Assembly: GCA_013032095.1 (NCBI GenBank)
Contig: WQBJ01000019.1
Coordinates: forward strand, 21,162 to 85,161
Direction of reading: 5' to 3'
DNA length: 64,000 nt
DNA from: Ruegeria atlantica
Lineage (GTDB): Bacteria > Pseudomonadota > Alphaproteobacteria > Rhodobacterales > Rhodobacteraceae
Position 1 is the stretch's first letter, and each line of letters begins with the position of its first letter. The position numbers and the translations under genes are program-made. Below the pieces are notes generated by a model. The model was not told the origin of the DNA. It was given only the letters and a program-made list of their open reading frames with translations, and did not search any database. Below are positions 54,182 through 61,962 of the stretch, piece after piece.

Positions 54182-55525
54182 TCAGCCCTCCTTTTCAATC
54201 TTGGTTAGGCAGTCGCGCAGCGCCAGCCCGTATTCATATTTTGCCGGACAGGCAAAGCCCACAAGGCCCAGATCCTCTTCGTCCAGCTCGAGCGCACCCA
54301 GTGCCTGAGCACTGTCGGTATCCATCACCAGCAGCGCACGCAGAAGCTGCGTCGGCAAATAGTCTTGCGGCATCAGACGCTCGAAGACACCCGTAGGGAC
54401 CATCGCGCGACGGCCACCGTTCAGGTTGCTGGTCAGGTTGAAGAGCTTGTTCGAAAGCGCCGACCCCAACACCGGCTGCACCGAGAATTTCGACGGCATC
54501 GGACGAATCCACCCCATCGGGATCTGGTCGTGATCTTCCCGGATAATAGAAATCTGGCGCGCAAATCGGCCCAGATATGCGGTGGGGCCTTCGGCTTGCG
54601 TTCCCGACAGGATCGAGCCCGAGATAACCCGCGGCGCACCATCCACCGCGATCTCATCACTGGTCAGATCGTCGGTCGAGGCGCCCATGACCGTACGGAT
54701 CAGACGCGGCTGACGCGCGCCCGGACCGCTGAGCGCGATCACAACGTTCGAATCCAGATGTCCGGTCTGCATTAGACGACCAATGGCGATCACGTCCTGA
54801 TATCCGATGGTCCAGACCTGCTTGTCCCCTGCCAGCGGTTCAAGGAAGTGAATATGTGTACCAGCCAAACCTGCGGGATGTGGCCCCGAAAACGCGGCGG
54901 CTTCGACACCCGGCACATCCGCACCCGGAATGGAGTCGCCGTCCTTGTGGCACAGATACGTTTTGCCTTCGGTCAGCTTCGCAATCGCGGCCAGGCCCGC
55001 GGCAAACGCTTCACCGGCGTCAGAAATGATCACCGCTGCGTCTGCTGCCAGTGGCTCACTATCCATTGCAGTCACAAAGATGGCCGCCGGTTTGGAGCCT
55101 GGCACCGGCATCTTCGAATAGGGCCGAGTGCGGAACGCAGTCCACAGACCGGCCGCGCACAGCTTTTCGGTTAAGCCTTCAGCTGTGTCCGCATTACCCA
55201 CACCCGAGAAATCAATACCAGTATCGTTGGCGTCCGACACCTCGATCACCACGCTCTGCAGCACGCGACGTGCGCCACGGTTAATCGCCGCGACCTTGCC
55301 GGACATCGGGGCAACCATCATCGCGTCGGGCGCGTCCTTGTGGCAGAACAGCGGCGTTCCGCGCTGAACCGTGTCACCTTCCTGAACCAGCATGCGCGGT
55401 TTCAGGCCCAGGTAATCCCCGCCCAATACCCCAACAGTCTTGAATTCAGGTCCCGGTTGGATCGTCTGATCCGGCGCACCCAGCACCGGCAGCTCCAACC
55501 CTTTTTTCAGTTTGAAAGTTTGCAT
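54182..55525 (-). CDS. nqrA: Na+-NQR subunit A
   Basis: 447 residues. Peripheral cytoplasmic subunit with the barrel-sandwich N-terminus (FKLKKGLELPVLGAPDQTI, VQEGDTVQRGTPLFCHKDAP), the HIHFLEPLAGDKQVWTIGYQDVIAIG segment and the QDYLPTQLLRALLV, LGLVGFACPAKYEYGLALRDCL C-terminal region. Start at 55525 (MQTFKLKKG) as in other NqrA; six more codons are open upstream. First gene of the operon; its promoter must lie in the 288-base region shared with the divergent methyltransferase gene. Confidence 0.95.
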   Translation of the reverse strand: MQTFKLKKGLELPVLGAPDQTIQPGPEFKTVGVLGGDYLGLKPRMLVQEGDTVQRGTPLFCHKDAPDAMMVAPMSGKVAAINRGARRVLQSVVIEVSDANDTGIDFSGVGNADTAEGLTEKLCAAGLWTAFRTRPYSKMPVPGSKPAAIFVTAMDSEPLAADAAVIISDAGEAFAAGLAAIAKLTEGKTYLCHKDGDSIPGADVPGVEAAAFSGPHPAGLAGTHIHFLEPLAGDKQVWTIGYQDVIAIGRLMQTGHLDSNVVIALSGPGARQPRLIRTVMGASTDDLTSDEIAVDGAPRVISGSILSGTQAEGPTAYLGRFARQISIIREDHDQIPMGWIRPMPSKFSVQPVLGSALSNKLFNLTSNLNGGRRAMVPTGVFERLMPQDYLPTQLLRALLVMDTDSAQALGALELDEEDLGLVGFACPAKYEYGLALRDCLTKIEKEG

Positions 55526-55752
55526 GTCGCTACTGTCTTCCAAGCCTCTTTTTCTTGCGCCAGATTCATCGAACCCATTTCTGGGGCCGACAATAACGCG
55601 TGATCGCTGTGCAGTCGTCGCAAAAGCGTCTAAATGCGCCGAAAATCCGCGGGCGTAATTCTGATCAGGGACCCTTTACGCGGGGAAGGTGATAAAGGCA
55701 AACCCGTTGCGGCCCAAATTGTGTGCGGAATGTCACTTTCCTTTGAACAATT

Positions 55753-55775
55753 GCATTTTTTCCAAGAAAAAATGC
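55753..55775. promoter_or_regulatory. Perfect inverted repeat before the THUMP methyltransferase gene
   Basis: GCATTTTTT (55753-55761), loop CCAAG, AAAAAATGC (55767-55775): nine paired bases, ending 38 bases before the ATG at 55814. It is within the nqrA/methyltransferase divergent region, which otherwise has no gene. It could be an operator or, if transcribed, a 5' hairpin. Confidence 0.5.
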
Positions 55776-55813
55776 TGGTCGCGCTTGGAATGCTTCCGGT
55801 GTAAGCACTGCGA

Positions 55814-56929
55814 ATGGAACAAACGCGCAATCTAGAGATATTTTTGGTGGCCACTCCCGGGCTCGAGGCACCTTTACATGCCGAAGCGGTCGAGAAGGGA
55901 TTCGAATCCGCCAAAATCGTGCCGGGCGGAGTAAGCTGCCAAGGCAACTGGACCGAAGTCTGGCGCGCGAACCTGTGCCTGCGTGGGGCCAACAAGGTGC
56001 TGGTCCGAATAGGCAGTTTCCCGGCGGTGCACTTAGCGCAACTAGACAAACGCGCGCGCAAGTTCCCATGGGCAGAATTCCTGCGTCCTGACATTCAGAT
56101 CAAGGTCGAGGCGACGAGCCGCAAGTCCCGCATCTACCATGCGGGTGCAGCCCGTCAGAGGATCGAGCGGGCGATTGCTGAAACGCTCGGCGCTCCGATC
56201 TCATCCGATGCGGAATTGCGGGTATTGCTGCGTATCGAAAAAGACATCTGCACCTTTTCTATCGACACGTCGGGTGAGCCCCTGCACAAGCGTGGCCACA
56301 AACCAGCAGTCGCCAAGGCGCCGATGCGCGAAACAATGGCGGCTATGTTCCTGCGCGAATGTGGGTTTGACGGGTCTGAGCCCGTTCTGGACCCGATGTG
56401 TGGCTCGGGCACATTTGTTATTGAAGCCGCCGAGATTGCGATGGGGCTAAAGCCCGGCCGTTCTCGCAATTTTGCTTTCGAAAACCTGCACGGTTTCGTC
56501 TCGACCGAGTGGGATGCTTTGCGGCAACCCGAACCTTGGTCAGAAACAGACGTTGTGTTCTACGGATCCGATCGAAATGCAGGTGCTGTCGACGCGGCCA
56601 GCACCAATGCTGACCGCGCCGGGGTTGCCGCACACGCCCGGTTTCAGACCCGTTCGGTCAGCGACATCAAACCCCCACCAGGCCCTGCAGGCTTGGTTAT
56701 CGTCAATCCGCCCTATGGGGCGAGGATTGGGGATGAAAAGCGCCTGCGCTCCCTCTACGGCAGTTTGGGCAAGACTTTGGCGTCTCGATTTTCCGGCTGG
56801 CGTGTTGGCATCGTAACCAGCAATCAGTCGCTGGCCCGCTCAACAAGGCTGCCCTTGCTGCCTCCTGGGCCGGTTGTAGACCACGGTGGCACGAAAATCC
56901 GGCTGTACCGAACCGACCCCCTGCCCTAG
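55814..56929 (+). CDS. THUMP-domain class I methyltransferase (RlmL/YpsC-type, 23S rRNA m2G)
   Basis: 371 residues. An N-terminal ferredoxin-like/THUMP part (EIFLVATPGLEAPLHAEA, VRIGSFPAVHLAQLDKRAR) is followed by the UPF0020 methyltransferase domain: the KRGHKPAVAKAPMRETMAA segment, SAM motif LDPMCGSGTFVIEAAEIA and catalytic NPPYGARIGDE. It lacks the C-terminal RlmK-like half found in E. coli RlmKL, as in most alphaproteobacteria. It likely methylates guanosine in 23S rRNA. No clear ribosome site; the ATG at 55814 gives the family start. Followed by tRNA-Pro. Confidence 0.87.
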   Translation: MEQTRNLEIFLVATPGLEAPLHAEAVEKGFESAKIVPGGVSCQGNWTEVWRANLCLRGANKVLVRIGSFPAVHLAQLDKRARKFPWAEFLRPDIQIKVEATSRKSRIYHAGAARQRIERAIAETLGAPISSDAELRVLLRIEKDICTFSIDTSGEPLHKRGHKPAVAKAPMRETMAAMFLRECGFDGSEPVLDPMCGSGTFVIEAAEIAMGLKPGRSRNFAFENLHGFVSTEWDALRQPEPWSETDVVFYGSDRNAGAVDAASTNADRAGVAAHARFQTRSVSDIKPPPGPAGLVIVNPPYGARIGDEKRLRSLYGSLGKTLASRFSGWRVGIVTSNQSLARSTRLPLLPPGPVVDHGGTKIRLYRTDPLP

Positions 56930-57040
56930 CGTCACCTCGGCGACATAGCAAAACCAAATTTAGCCACGAGAATTCCCGTGCTCCGGCTTAAAATCCCTCT
57001 TGCACATCCAAATCCCCAGGTATAGATCACCCGCCACGGT

Positions 57041-57117
57041 CGGAGTGTAGCTCAGCCTGGTAGAGCACTGTCTTCGGGAGGCAGGGGTCGGAGGTTCGAA
57101 TCCTCTCACTCCGACCA
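57041..57117 (+). tRNA. tRNA-Pro (anticodon CGG)
   Basis: A complete cloverleaf: acceptor CGGAGTG/CACTCCG, D-stem GCTC/GAGC, anticodon stem CTGTC/GGCAG around loop TTCGGGA (anticodon CGG), T-stem GGAGG/CCTCT (with one wobble) around TTCGAAT, and an encoded ACCA end. The gene is followed directly by foreign-looking sequence, making its 3' end a plausible integration site. Confidence 0.95.
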
Positions 57118-57347
57118 ATTATATCAAATACTTAGCTCGTTTTGCTCTGGCTCTTGCAAAGGGCCAGTCCGGATTTGATCCGAACTATGCTGCTTTTCGA
57201 GCGGGTTTTCTTGAGTCTATCCCACTTAGAAATCGAAAGGCCGCTGACTGGGCTGGCACCCGTGTCAACGGCCGATACGAAATGTTTGCTGGAAACGGAT
57301 ACCAGATCACCGGCGAGAATGCAATCGCGGGAGGGTCCGATGTCTGA
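57117..57347 (+). pseudogene. Headless reading frame starting at the tRNA 3' end
   Basis: From the last base of the tRNA the plus strand is open for 76 codons, with coding-like sequence (KYLARFALALAKG, FDPNYAAFRAGFLESIP, KAADWAGTRVNGRYEMFAGN), and stops at 57345-57347, overlapping the ATG of the next gene (57340). No ATG, GTG or TTG occurs near its beginning; the only ATG is late (MFAGNG, 22 codons). It looks like the C-terminal part of a gene cut at the tRNA by integration or deletion. Family not recognised. Confidence 0.5.
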
Positions 57348-58110
57348 GCATTTGCCATTCTGCAAGATCAAGCTGCAATACCTGCTGGAAATGGTCACGG
57401 ACCCCGAGATGGACGACAACGCCCTGCGCGTGGCGATCTACCTGGCACTGGCCCATGCGGATCACGAGACGGGCGAAAGCCGTCCCTCTTTCGAAACCAT
57501 TGGCGCCGCCATCGGCAAACATGCCAAGTCGGTCAAGCGGGCGCTCAACAAGGTTGAGGCGGCTGGATACATGACCGTGGAACGGGGGACAAACCGGGGA
57601 AACTCATCGCGCTATCGTCCGACCGAAGCGGCCCTGAAACGGGCGACTGAGCGCCGTCTGGAGGGGGACAAGGTTGTCCCGCTAAGCCGGGTCAGAAGGG
57701 GACGCGCCTGTCCACAAAGGAGGACAGACTTGTCCAGCAAAGGGGGACAAACCTGCCCCCCGAATAGAGAACAAGAACTTAGAAAAGAACACGCGCGCGC
57801 GTCCGCGCCGGATTTGCCTGGAAAAAGGCCATCCGGCGGAACCCGCCCGGGCGACCCGCCGCTGGTGTTTGTCCCGAGAGGCATCTGCTTTGTCCGGGAC
57901 TGGGACACGAGGCTGTCCCGGGAAGGGATGACAACACTGGAACGCAGCCTGCCCCTGTCCGCGCATGGCCGACATCTGGGCTTCTGGCTTCCGGACCGGA
58001 CCCCCGCTCCGGAGGGAAGCAAGGAATGGCAAGTGCAACTGCGCTTTCTGCGAGACTGCATCAGCGCCGGCGGCGATTTCTGCAGAGAGGGAGTTGCCCG
58101 CTGTGCTTAG
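57340..58110 (+). CDS. Winged-helix (HTH_36-type) protein, possible replication initiator of a mobile element
   Basis: 256 residues from an ATG with GGGAGGG upstream. Residues 10-95 form a helix-turn-helix region (DDNALRVAIYLALAHADHET, SFETIGAAIGKHAKSVKRAL, VEAAGYMTVERGTNRGN) like the HTH_36 proteins of phages and plasmids. Residues 105-150 are encoded by a cluster of GGGGACA/TGTCC repeats and read as low-complexity cysteine- and arginine-rich sequence. The C-terminal part (about 170-250) is not recognised. A DNA-binding start protein with iteron-like repeats in its own gene is typical of replication or excision modules, so an element-borne initiator is the best guess. Confidence 0.65.
   Translation: MSEHLPFCKIKLQYLLEMVTDPEMDDNALRVAIYLALAHADHETGESRPSFETIGAAIGKHAKSVKRALNKVEAAGYMTVERGTNRGNSSRYRPTEAALKRATERRLEGDKVVPLSRVRRGRACPQRRTDLSSKGGQTCPPNREQELRKEHARASAPDLPGKRPSGGTRPGDPPLVFVPRGICFVRDWDTRLSREGMTTLERSLPLSAHGRHLGFWLPDRTPAPEGSKEWQVQLRFLRDCISAGGDFCREGVARCA
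57663..57761 (+). repeat. Iteron-like cluster of GGGGACA...TGTCC repeats inside the HTH gene
   Basis: Four imperfect inverted repeats follow each other: GGGGGACAAGGTTGTCCC (57663-57680), GGGGACGCGCCTGTCC (57698-57713), AGGACAGACTTGTCC (57721-57735) and GGGGGACAAACCTGCCCCC (from 57742). Their right ends are spaced about 33, 22 and 21 bases, close to whole DNA turns. A single GGGGGACAAACC lies upstream (57584-57595) and further TGTCC/GGGACA copies lie at about 57869-57925. Confidence 0.65.
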
Positions 58111-58345
58111 CCAGGAACGTGTGCCCGCAGACACCAGCGAAGCTGTCTGGCTGACCGCCCCAACGTTTCGGCTGAGCGTTCCCGAGCGCGAAGGCCGGGT
58201 TATCGCATTGAACGCCGTCCGGGCGCTACGGACGGGCAACCCGCCTCGCACCGAGGCACACCCCGCTGGCACCCCTCCCCCGTCTGAATCTTGGCGGATC
58301 ACCGGGGGAGAGGGGCCAGCCACGACACCAAAAAAGGGAAAGGTC

Positions 58346-58717
58346 ATGGCTGACATCAGCACTTTTATTCAGTGCAACGTCCATTATCCATCGGATTGTA
58401 GCATTGAGTTTTTTCTAAGTGACCTGCCCGCACTGAGGCAGCTTGTAGCACTCGGCGCGGGCTTGCCAACCGAGGTGCTTGGCGGGCGCGATTTGATGTT
58501 GCGGGCTGATGCACCTGATTGCCTGGCCAGGTTACGCCTTGCGGATTTGGACAGGCCAGCGTTAGCCGCATTTAAAAAAGACTGCCTGCTTATCGACCCG
58601 GACACATCCCGAAATTTCGCAGCGTATATGCTGGCCGAGGCGGTCGAGGGCATTAGCGGGGAACTCCAAAAAGCTAACGCCGAACACACGGGCGGGCAGG
58701 ACAAGCCCCATGCGTGA
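58346..58717 (+). CDS. Hypothetical protein of the island
   Basis: 123 residues from ATG 58346, which follows GGGAAAGG. The frame is open much further left; a GTG at 58103, overlapping the stop of the HTH gene and with GGGAG ten bases upstream, would add 81 proline-rich residues, so a 204-residue product is possible. The core (VHYPSDCSIEFFLSDLPALRQLVALG, DCLARLRLADLDRPALAAFKKDCLLID) is acidic and leucine-rich without recognised domains. It sits in the tight island operon and its stop is followed by a 120-base gap before the next small secreted protein. Confidence 0.55.
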   Translation: MADISTFIQCNVHYPSDCSIEFFLSDLPALRQLVALGAGLPTEVLGGRDLMLRADAPDCLARLRLADLDRPALAAFKKDCLLIDPDTSRNFAAYMLAEAVEGISGELQKANAEHTGGQDKPHA

Positions 58718-58838
58718 TTCGGGTGTCAATAAGCCTTTTCCCTTGAAAATCAGAAATTCCCGCCGGGAAAATGACGCGCGACCGCGTGAGCGGTTGGGGG
58801 TCACGCAACAACCAAACCTATCGAGAAAGGATAGACCC

Positions 58839-59015
58839 ATGAAGCAACTGCTACTCTCAACCGCGCTTTCGATCGCGCTCTGCCTGAGCCTGGTCGCGGT
58901 GCCAAACAACGCCTGGGCGGGCGATGGCGTCAACGACGCCCAGGACGCCAATGACAACGATGCAAGCGTAGGTCACGGCCACGGCGGCAACGACAACCGG
59001 GGAGGTGCCCTATGA
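58839..59015 (+). CDS. Small secreted glycine/asparagine/aspartate-rich protein
   Basis: 58 residues. ATG 58839 follows GAGAAAGGA. A strong Sec signal (MKQLLLSTALSIALCLSLVA, cleaved after NNAWA) leaves a mature peptide of only about 30 residues, rich in D, N, G and H (DANDNDASVGHGHGGNDN). The composition suggests metal or calcium binding. The frame is open before the ATG but not hydrophobic or conserved-looking. The stop lies 56 bases before the next secreted protein, with which it is presumably co-expressed. Confidence 0.6.
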   Translation: MKQLLLSTALSIALCLSLVAVPNNAWAGDGVNDAQDANDNDASVGHGHGGNDNRGGAL

Positions 59016-59071
59016 CCTGTGCAGCACAATCAGTCCCGGCACACCCGCACAAGGCCCCGAAAGGCAGAGCC

Positions 59072-59746
59072 ATGAAACTGAAAACCGCACTCACGGCCAT
59101 TCTGGCACTGGTACTCACAGCGGGCGCAACCATAGCCAAAGACAACAAACGGCCATCCTATCGGCCTGACGAGATATTCCAGAATGTCGCTGCCGAGCAT
59201 GTTCGGCCGTTGCTCGCCAACACGGCATGGGTGAGCAGTTTGTGGCATGACAAGGCCAGCGACCAAGGCGGCTATGTGCGGATTGTCTGGCACGGCGCGG
59301 ATGGGCGAGAGCATGGGTGCTTGACAAGTTTTGAAGGGGTGTCGGGCAGTGCATGGGTCGCCACTTATTCCGGCCGGATCATCGACCGCAGGAGCCAGAA
59401 CGTTCGTCACCCTCTCAAAGAAAAAGTATTTGAAGGTGAGCGTGGGTATCAGCTCCTACGCTACAACGGTGAGACGGGAGAACTGACCACCTGGCTCGGC
59501 GGCGCACAACGGCGCTGGTGGAAAGGTGACGTAGGCCACCTGCAGGCGCGCATCCCGGCCGTGACCTGGGAGATTTGCCCTGACTTCCCCTCCGCCGAGA
59601 GCCTGGGCGCAGAGGTCAACACCGCGCAAACCTCGCGCTATTACCGTCAACTGCTGGCGCAAGACCCCGGAGAGCGCATCTTGCGGCCTCAGTACGTCAA
59701 CGAACATGCCCATGAATTCTACGGCAGCAAGGCGGGGAACAACTGA
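59072..59746 (+). CDS. Secreted protein of unknown function
   Basis: 224 residues from ATG 59072 (AAAGG at the right distance). A Sec signal MKLKTALTAILALVLTAGATIA is followed by a domain with HVRPLLANTAWVSSLWHDKASDQGG, VRIVWHGADGREHGCLTSFEG and YQLLRYNGETGELTTWLGGAQRRWW, likely beta-rich. One cysteine pair is possible (GCLTSF and ICPDFP). I recognise no family. Its stop shares a base with the ATG of the alpha/beta hydrolase (TGATG), so the two are translationally coupled and probably function together in the periplasm or outside the cell. Confidence 0.7.
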   Translation: MKLKTALTAILALVLTAGATIAKDNKRPSYRPDEIFQNVAAEHVRPLLANTAWVSSLWHDKASDQGGYVRIVWHGADGREHGCLTSFEGVSGSAWVATYSGRIIDRRSQNVRHPLKEKVFEGERGYQLLRYNGETGELTTWLGGAQRRWWKGDVGHLQARIPAVTWEICPDFPSAESLGAEVNTAQTSRYYRQLLAQDPGERILRPQYVNEHAHEFYGSKAGNN

Positions 59747-60957
59747 TGCGGATGTTTCGGTTACTATATCCGGCGCTGGTCGCCGCTCTGGTCTTCGCTT
59801 GCCTCGGCTCCGCCCTGTCGGCCGAGCAGGGCGATGCGCTAAACCGGTTTGTGAAACATTTCGGCAAGGTGGTGATCCTGCCGAATAATCAGCGGGTGGT
59901 ATTCTACGCGGCTATGAATGAGGTCTGGGGCCTGTCCAAAGACAACCGGATCACAGAGCGCGGCTATGTCGAGACGGAACCCCGCCCCGACTGGCGGCTG
60001 GACCTGCATTGGCGGAACGGGGTTGTGGATACCCTCGATACCTCAAATGCAGAAGATCTCCGATTGGTCGATGAGACTCCCCCGATCATCAACCAACTGG
60101 AACAGTTCGTAGGTAAGCGTTTGCCGTGGGCTGTCGGCCCCCTGTCGGAAGGTGCGCAGTTTCTGCAGGGCGGGGTTGTTCTGGATGGTGCGGACGAAGT
60201 GATCGGTGAATGGGAAGTCCGGACAAACGGCATTATTGGCTTCTACCCGCCGAAGAGGCCGCGCGTTGACCTCGATCCGTCAGACCTGATCGACGCGCCC
60301 CGCACCATGGTGACGCACAAATCCTTTCAGCCCAGGCAAGGACCAGAGCAGGCGCTAGGTGTCCTTATCTGGTCGCCGGGTGCGGGAGACAACGGCCAGC
60401 ACCCACGCGCCGATACTGGCGACGTACCGTACATTCTGGATTGGCTGTACAACGACGGGTGGGACGTGGTGTACATGCACCGGCATGGTCCCCGCCTGTT
60501 CGAGGACAGGCCCCGACACGCTGCGGCCATCCGGCAGGCCGCGGCGGATCTGCGCGCTGATGGGTACAAGCGGGTTATCGTGGCCGGCCAATCATCAGGC
60601 GGCACGTACTCGATGTTGGCGGCTGATGAGAGCCTGAACGCCTACGGGTTGCTCTTGATGGCCTCGGGTCCCTCGACCGGCCCCCTGCCCTTCAGAGACG
60701 CTCTGGACGCCGCCACAGCGGCCCGCGTGGCGGTGATCCACTTCCGGGAGGATACGACCATCAGGCAGCGCAACGCCATGACAGTGGCCCAGCTCCTCGC
60801 CAGGAAACCGCACAGTTTGAACATTTTCGAACCCCCGGGAATGGCCGGCCACAGCGCCGGCTTCCGCTCGGATTTTTCCAACCGGTTCGGGGATTGCCTC
60901 ATGCAATTTTTTGACCCGGCCAGGACACCGACCGGCCAGGAATGTGACCGGCACTAG
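59746..60957 (+). CDS. Secreted protein with N-terminal unknown domain and C-terminal alpha/beta hydrolase
   Basis: 403 residues. Signal peptide (MRMFRLLYPALVAALVFACLGSALSA); residues 27-180 resemble the style of the preceding secreted protein (VVILPNNQRVVFYAAMNEVWGL, WRLDLHWRNGVVDTLD) but are not a known domain. From about 200 an alpha/beta hydrolase follows: GVLIWSPGAGDN oxyanion segment, DGWDVVYMHRHG, nucleophile elbow VIVAGQSSGGTYS, and a histidine in GMAGHSAGFRSDF as the third triad member; an aspartate in HFREDTTIRQ may complete it. Substrate unknown. The following gene begins on the last base of its stop. Confidence 0.72.
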   Translation: MRMFRLLYPALVAALVFACLGSALSAEQGDALNRFVKHFGKVVILPNNQRVVFYAAMNEVWGLSKDNRITERGYVETEPRPDWRLDLHWRNGVVDTLDTSNAEDLRLVDETPPIINQLEQFVGKRLPWAVGPLSEGAQFLQGGVVLDGADEVIGEWEVRTNGIIGFYPPKRPRVDLDPSDLIDAPRTMVTHKSFQPRQGPEQALGVLIWSPGAGDNGQHPRADTGDVPYILDWLYNDGWDVVYMHRHGPRLFEDRPRHAAAIRQAAADLRADGYKRVIVAGQSSGGTYSMLAADESLNAYGLLLMASGPSTGPLPFRDALDAATAARVAVIHFREDTTIRQRNAMTVAQLLARKPHSLNIFEPPGMAGHSAGFRSDFSNRFGDCLMQFFDPARTPTGQECDRH

Positions 60958-61386
60958 TGAACCAGACACGGAACCTCGAAAACCAGCGCCGCTTTGTGGC
61001 TGAGAAGAAAGCCCAGGGGCTAAGGCGGGTGATCCTCTGGGCCAGGCCCGAGGATGTCGAGGATCTGAAACTCTGCGCGCGGCAACCTCATTCCATCGCC
61101 AAGCTTCGACGCAAGGTCGAACGCGAACTGCGCCCCCCGGATCGAGGCCGAGGTGCGCGCCAGGCTGAGACAGAAAACCGAGCGCGCAATGCTGGTCCAG
61201 AAACGCGCCCAGGCGCGGCCGCCAGCAACGGTTCGCAACCGGCTCAAAGCCGCTGGCTGGCTCTATGATCCCGTGGCCGCGGTCTGGCATCTCCCCACCG
61301 ACCCGGAAGAATGGGCCGCCGCGCGTCGCCTCCTCGACGAGTTGGAGCAATACGACATTCAGCGGCTTGCCCAGATCGACGAGTGA
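60957..61386 (+). pseudogene. Frameshifted (or recoded) small coiled-coil protein
   Basis: The GTG at 60957 overlaps the TAG of the hydrolase gene. The frame reads MNQTRNLENQRRFVAEKKAQ...KVERELRP and then becomes nonsense after a run of six C at 61133-61138. Shifting by one base there joins it to a second frame (RIEAEVRARLRQKTERAML...LKAAGWLYDP...YDIQRLAQIDE) that stops at 61384-61386, giving about 142 residues with continuous helical character. Either a one-base insertion inactivated the gene, or the C run serves as a slippery site, or it is a sequence error. Family not recognised; the first part resembles ribbon-helix-helix-like small proteins. Confidence 0.6.
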
Positions 61387-61962
61387 ACCGGGCGAATTGT
61401 CAGGCACTGCCAAGACACAGCCCAGCTATTGCAAAGGCAATTGCCATGCCAGAGTGTTTCAGACTTTCCCGAACGTCCAGATCCGCCTGGACGTGGCGGG
61501 CGCGCAGATCGGCAGCAAAGGCATCTGGGTGATTGCGTTGCAACGTGCAAGCTGAACACGCCTGCACGAACGATCGACACCCCCACAAGGTGGGGACCCC
61601 CGTCAATCATGCGCCTCTGGCTTTACACCGCACCGCACAACCGCTGCAGCTCCGCCGCTGCCAGGACCTCCGCCTGACAATCGTTCCGACCGGTGCTGAG
61701 ATACAGAACGGCTGGGCCAAGTTTTACTCGACCAGGATACGCAACTTGATGTCCAGCTTTCGTCCTCGGCGTTGTCGGCGGCGCATAACATCCGCAAGTG
61801 TAAGCTCAAAAACGGGGCCAGTGACCAAATGTTTAACAATCATTTGGCCTTAATCTCACTCTGCGCGAACCCTTGATTGTTGCTCGATAATTTCAGTTGC
61901 GGATGGTCGAAATCCTAACTTTCATGCCTTCGGTCGTTCATTGTGCCCAGAACTGATAAGCG
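61387..61962. other. Region without a supported gene, between the frameshifted gene and the IS remnant
   Basis: About 576 bases. It includes a stem CCCCAC-AAG-GTGGGG at about 61581-61595, and a minus-strand frame over 61400-61606 whose part NHPDAFAADLRARHV looks coding-like but has no ribosome site or recognised family. GC drops in the second half, towards the insertion sequence remnant. Confidence 0.4.

Noticed and set aside
61400..61606. 68-codon minus-strand frame in the gap after the frameshifted gene
   Set aside because: Part of it looks coding-like, but there is no ribosome site, no family and no neighbour on that strand; kept only as a note in the gap description.
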